From Algoriphagus sanaruensis (lineage in GTDB: Bacteria > Bacteroidota > Bacteroidia > Cytophagales > Cyclobacteriaceae): 64,000 bases of DNA. The stretch is from contig NZ_CP012836.1 in assembly GCF_001593605.1 (NCBI RefSeq), positions 2,794,501 to 2,858,500 of the forward strand. The letters run 5' to 3'. Of this stretch, positions 63,130-64,000 are shown piece by piece (position 1 is the stretch's first letter; every line of letters begins with the position of its first letter). The translations under genes and the position numbers were made by a program. Below the pieces are notes generated by a model. The model had not been told where the DNA came from. It worked only from the letters and a program-made list of their open reading frames with translations, and made no database searches.

Positions 63130-64000
63130 GTGAATCGCTTAGTTACAATTGGCCTGCTATTTACTTTTTTAGGCTTCTTTTATGCTGAAGAAGTAGCAGG
63201 TCAGTTTGTAGAGTTTCAACCCTTGCCGGTCAACAAATTTAAAAAGCAAGTAGAAGCACCTAATCAAAGACTTCAATCAAAGCTGTTGCTACCTATTTGG
63301 GATGACTTTAGCCAAGGAATGGATTCCACATTATGGGATTTTGAAGGAGTAACATTCTCCGAAACAATCGGAATCAATCCACCATCTCTTGGAGTTTTGG
63401 TCTTAAATGGAGTAGATCAAAATGGCAAACCCTATTCTCTCCAACCGAAAGACCAAGGAGAAAGTGATTATTTAACCAGCAAATCAATTGACCTAACTAG
63501 TCTTTCCTCCAATCAGAAAAATTCATTGTTTTTAAGCTTTTTCTGGCAATCTGGAGGAAAATCAGAAGGACCTGATACTTCAGACAAGCTCACCCTTCAG
63601 TATTTAGATGAAAACGGGGTTTGGAATACCATTTGGACAAAAAACGGAGGCCCGGACCTGAACCGAGAGATCTTTTTTCAAGAACTAATTCAAATCCAGC
63701 CCGAGTGGCAGCATGCGGATTTTAAGTTTAGATTTTATTCCTCTGGAAGACAAAGTGGACCATTTGATAGTTGGCTGATCGATTATGTCTATTTAAATAC
63801 AAATCGAACTGGAGAGGATCGCTTTTTTAGAGATCGAGCACTTACTCAACCAAACTACATTTCTTTAGGTGCCTATGCTGCATACCCTTGGTTTTTATTA
63901 GATGAATTTCAAGAAGGCAATTGGTCTAGAGTATCCAATGAGTTCAATAATTTAGAAAATAGATTTAGGGCTATGGAGTTTTCCATTTCTGCCCAAGATG
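63130..64000 (+). CDS. Exported protein of unknown function (3' end outside window)
   Basis: An open frame starts at GTG 63130, 3 bp after the PASTA gene, and runs to the window edge (290 codons seen). The N terminus is a signal peptide (RLVTIGLLFTFLGFFYAEEV, then AGQ). The body looks like a MAM/choice-of-anchor beta domain (LPIWDDFSQGMD, later SWLIDYVYLNTNRTGEDRFF), common in T9SS-secreted proteins. The C terminus is not visible, so a sorting domain cannot be checked. Confidence 0.8.
   Translation, partial: MNRLVTIGLLFTFLGFFYAEEVAGQFVEFQPLPVNKFKKQVEAPNQRLQSKLLLPIWDDFSQGMDSTLWDFEGVTFSETIGINPPSLGVLVLNGVDQNGKPYSLQPKDQGESDYLTSKSIDLTSLSSNQKNSLFLSFFWQSGGKSEGPDTSDKLTLQYLDENGVWNTIWTKNGGPDLNREIFFQELIQIQPEWQHADFKFRFYSSGRQSGPFDSWLIDYVYLNTNRTGEDRFFRDRALTQPNYISLGAYAAYPWFLLDEFQEGNWSRVSNEFNNLENRFRAMEFSISAQD

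Noticed and set aside
1..64000. tRNA genes, insertion sequences, prophage or CRISPR arrays
   Set aside because: No transposase or integrase frame, no regular direct repeats, and no cloverleaf with a GGTTCGA-type loop was recognised by eye. A tRNAscan or repeat search could still find something small.

Overview
The window looks like a chromosomal segment of a Bacteroidota bacterium, most likely a marine or aquatic member of the Cytophagales (Cyclobacteriaceae, Algoriphagus-like). The genus is an inference. The support is: two proteins with C-terminal type IX secretion (T9SS) sorting domains, a TonB-dependent receptor, a SusE-like lipoprotein, an AT-leaning base composition, weak Shine-Dalgarno sequences, and many start regions preceded by the Bacteroidota -7 element TAnnTTTG. 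I see no rRNA, tRNA, insertion sequence, prophage or CRISPR array. Gene density is high, and most genes are ordinary core or housekeeping genes.

Layout. 1-9 kb: end of an NfeD-type protein, group II truncated globin, PlsC-type acyltransferase, GatC, a large membrane/TPR-like protein, a LolD/MacB-type ABC ATPase, cobalamin adenosyltransferase, IlvE, a small exported protein, and prfB with its programmed +1 frameshift. 9-16 kb: MFS transporter, exported M24 peptidase, MATE pump, NUDIX hydrolase, Lrp/AsnC regulator, TPR protein, membrane protein. 16.2-18.2 kb: a photolyase/cryptochrome cluster with two small companion genes, one of them a 49-codon DUF2256 gene. 18.2-23.7 kb: a sulfide/persulfide-handling block (rhodanese, small membrane protein, fatty-acid-hydroxylase-family enzyme, TauE/SafE exporter, universal stress protein, Cys-rich Crp/Fnr regulator, type II sulfide:quinone oxidoreductase). 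Three GTGA-N6-TCAC-like palindromes in this block lie at nearly constant distance from -7 elements. 23.8-29.4 kb: TonB receptor, Cys-rich lipoprotein, feoA-feoB and a 39-aa FeoB-associated Cys-rich protein. 29.5-34.2 kb: flippase, a gene-free stretch with a candidate structured RNA, a second universal stress protein, an ECF sigma factor with a membrane partner and a Spy-like partner, MscL. 34.4-38 kb: prolyl oligopeptidase-family protease, mgsA and pfkA. 38-50 kb: a starch/maltodextrin region (two GH13 amylases, class II FBP aldolase, SusE-like lipoprotein, LacI regulator, GH31 alpha-glucosidase, SLC45-like MFS importer). LacI-type operator candidates lie upstream of both transcription directions, but susC and susD are absent. 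50-57.7 kb: a cytosolic binding-protein-like gene, TPR histidine kinase, SurE, an exported hypothetical, RibBA, DnaG. 57.8-64 kb: Mrp ATPase, NifU-like protein, T9SS-exported M43 metalloprotease, a PASTA protein and the start of another exported protein cut by the window edge.

How the genes work together. The best-supported regulatory unit is the sulfide block: the Crp/Fnr protein probably controls itself, the divergent SQR gene and the leftward TauE-led operon. The second unit is maltodextrin use: secreted and lipoprotein amylases outside the cytoplasm, MFS uptake, intracellular GH31 hydrolysis, and aldolase and phosphofructokinase nearby for the resulting hexose. All functions are read from sequence motifs and family knowledge; no database search was run.
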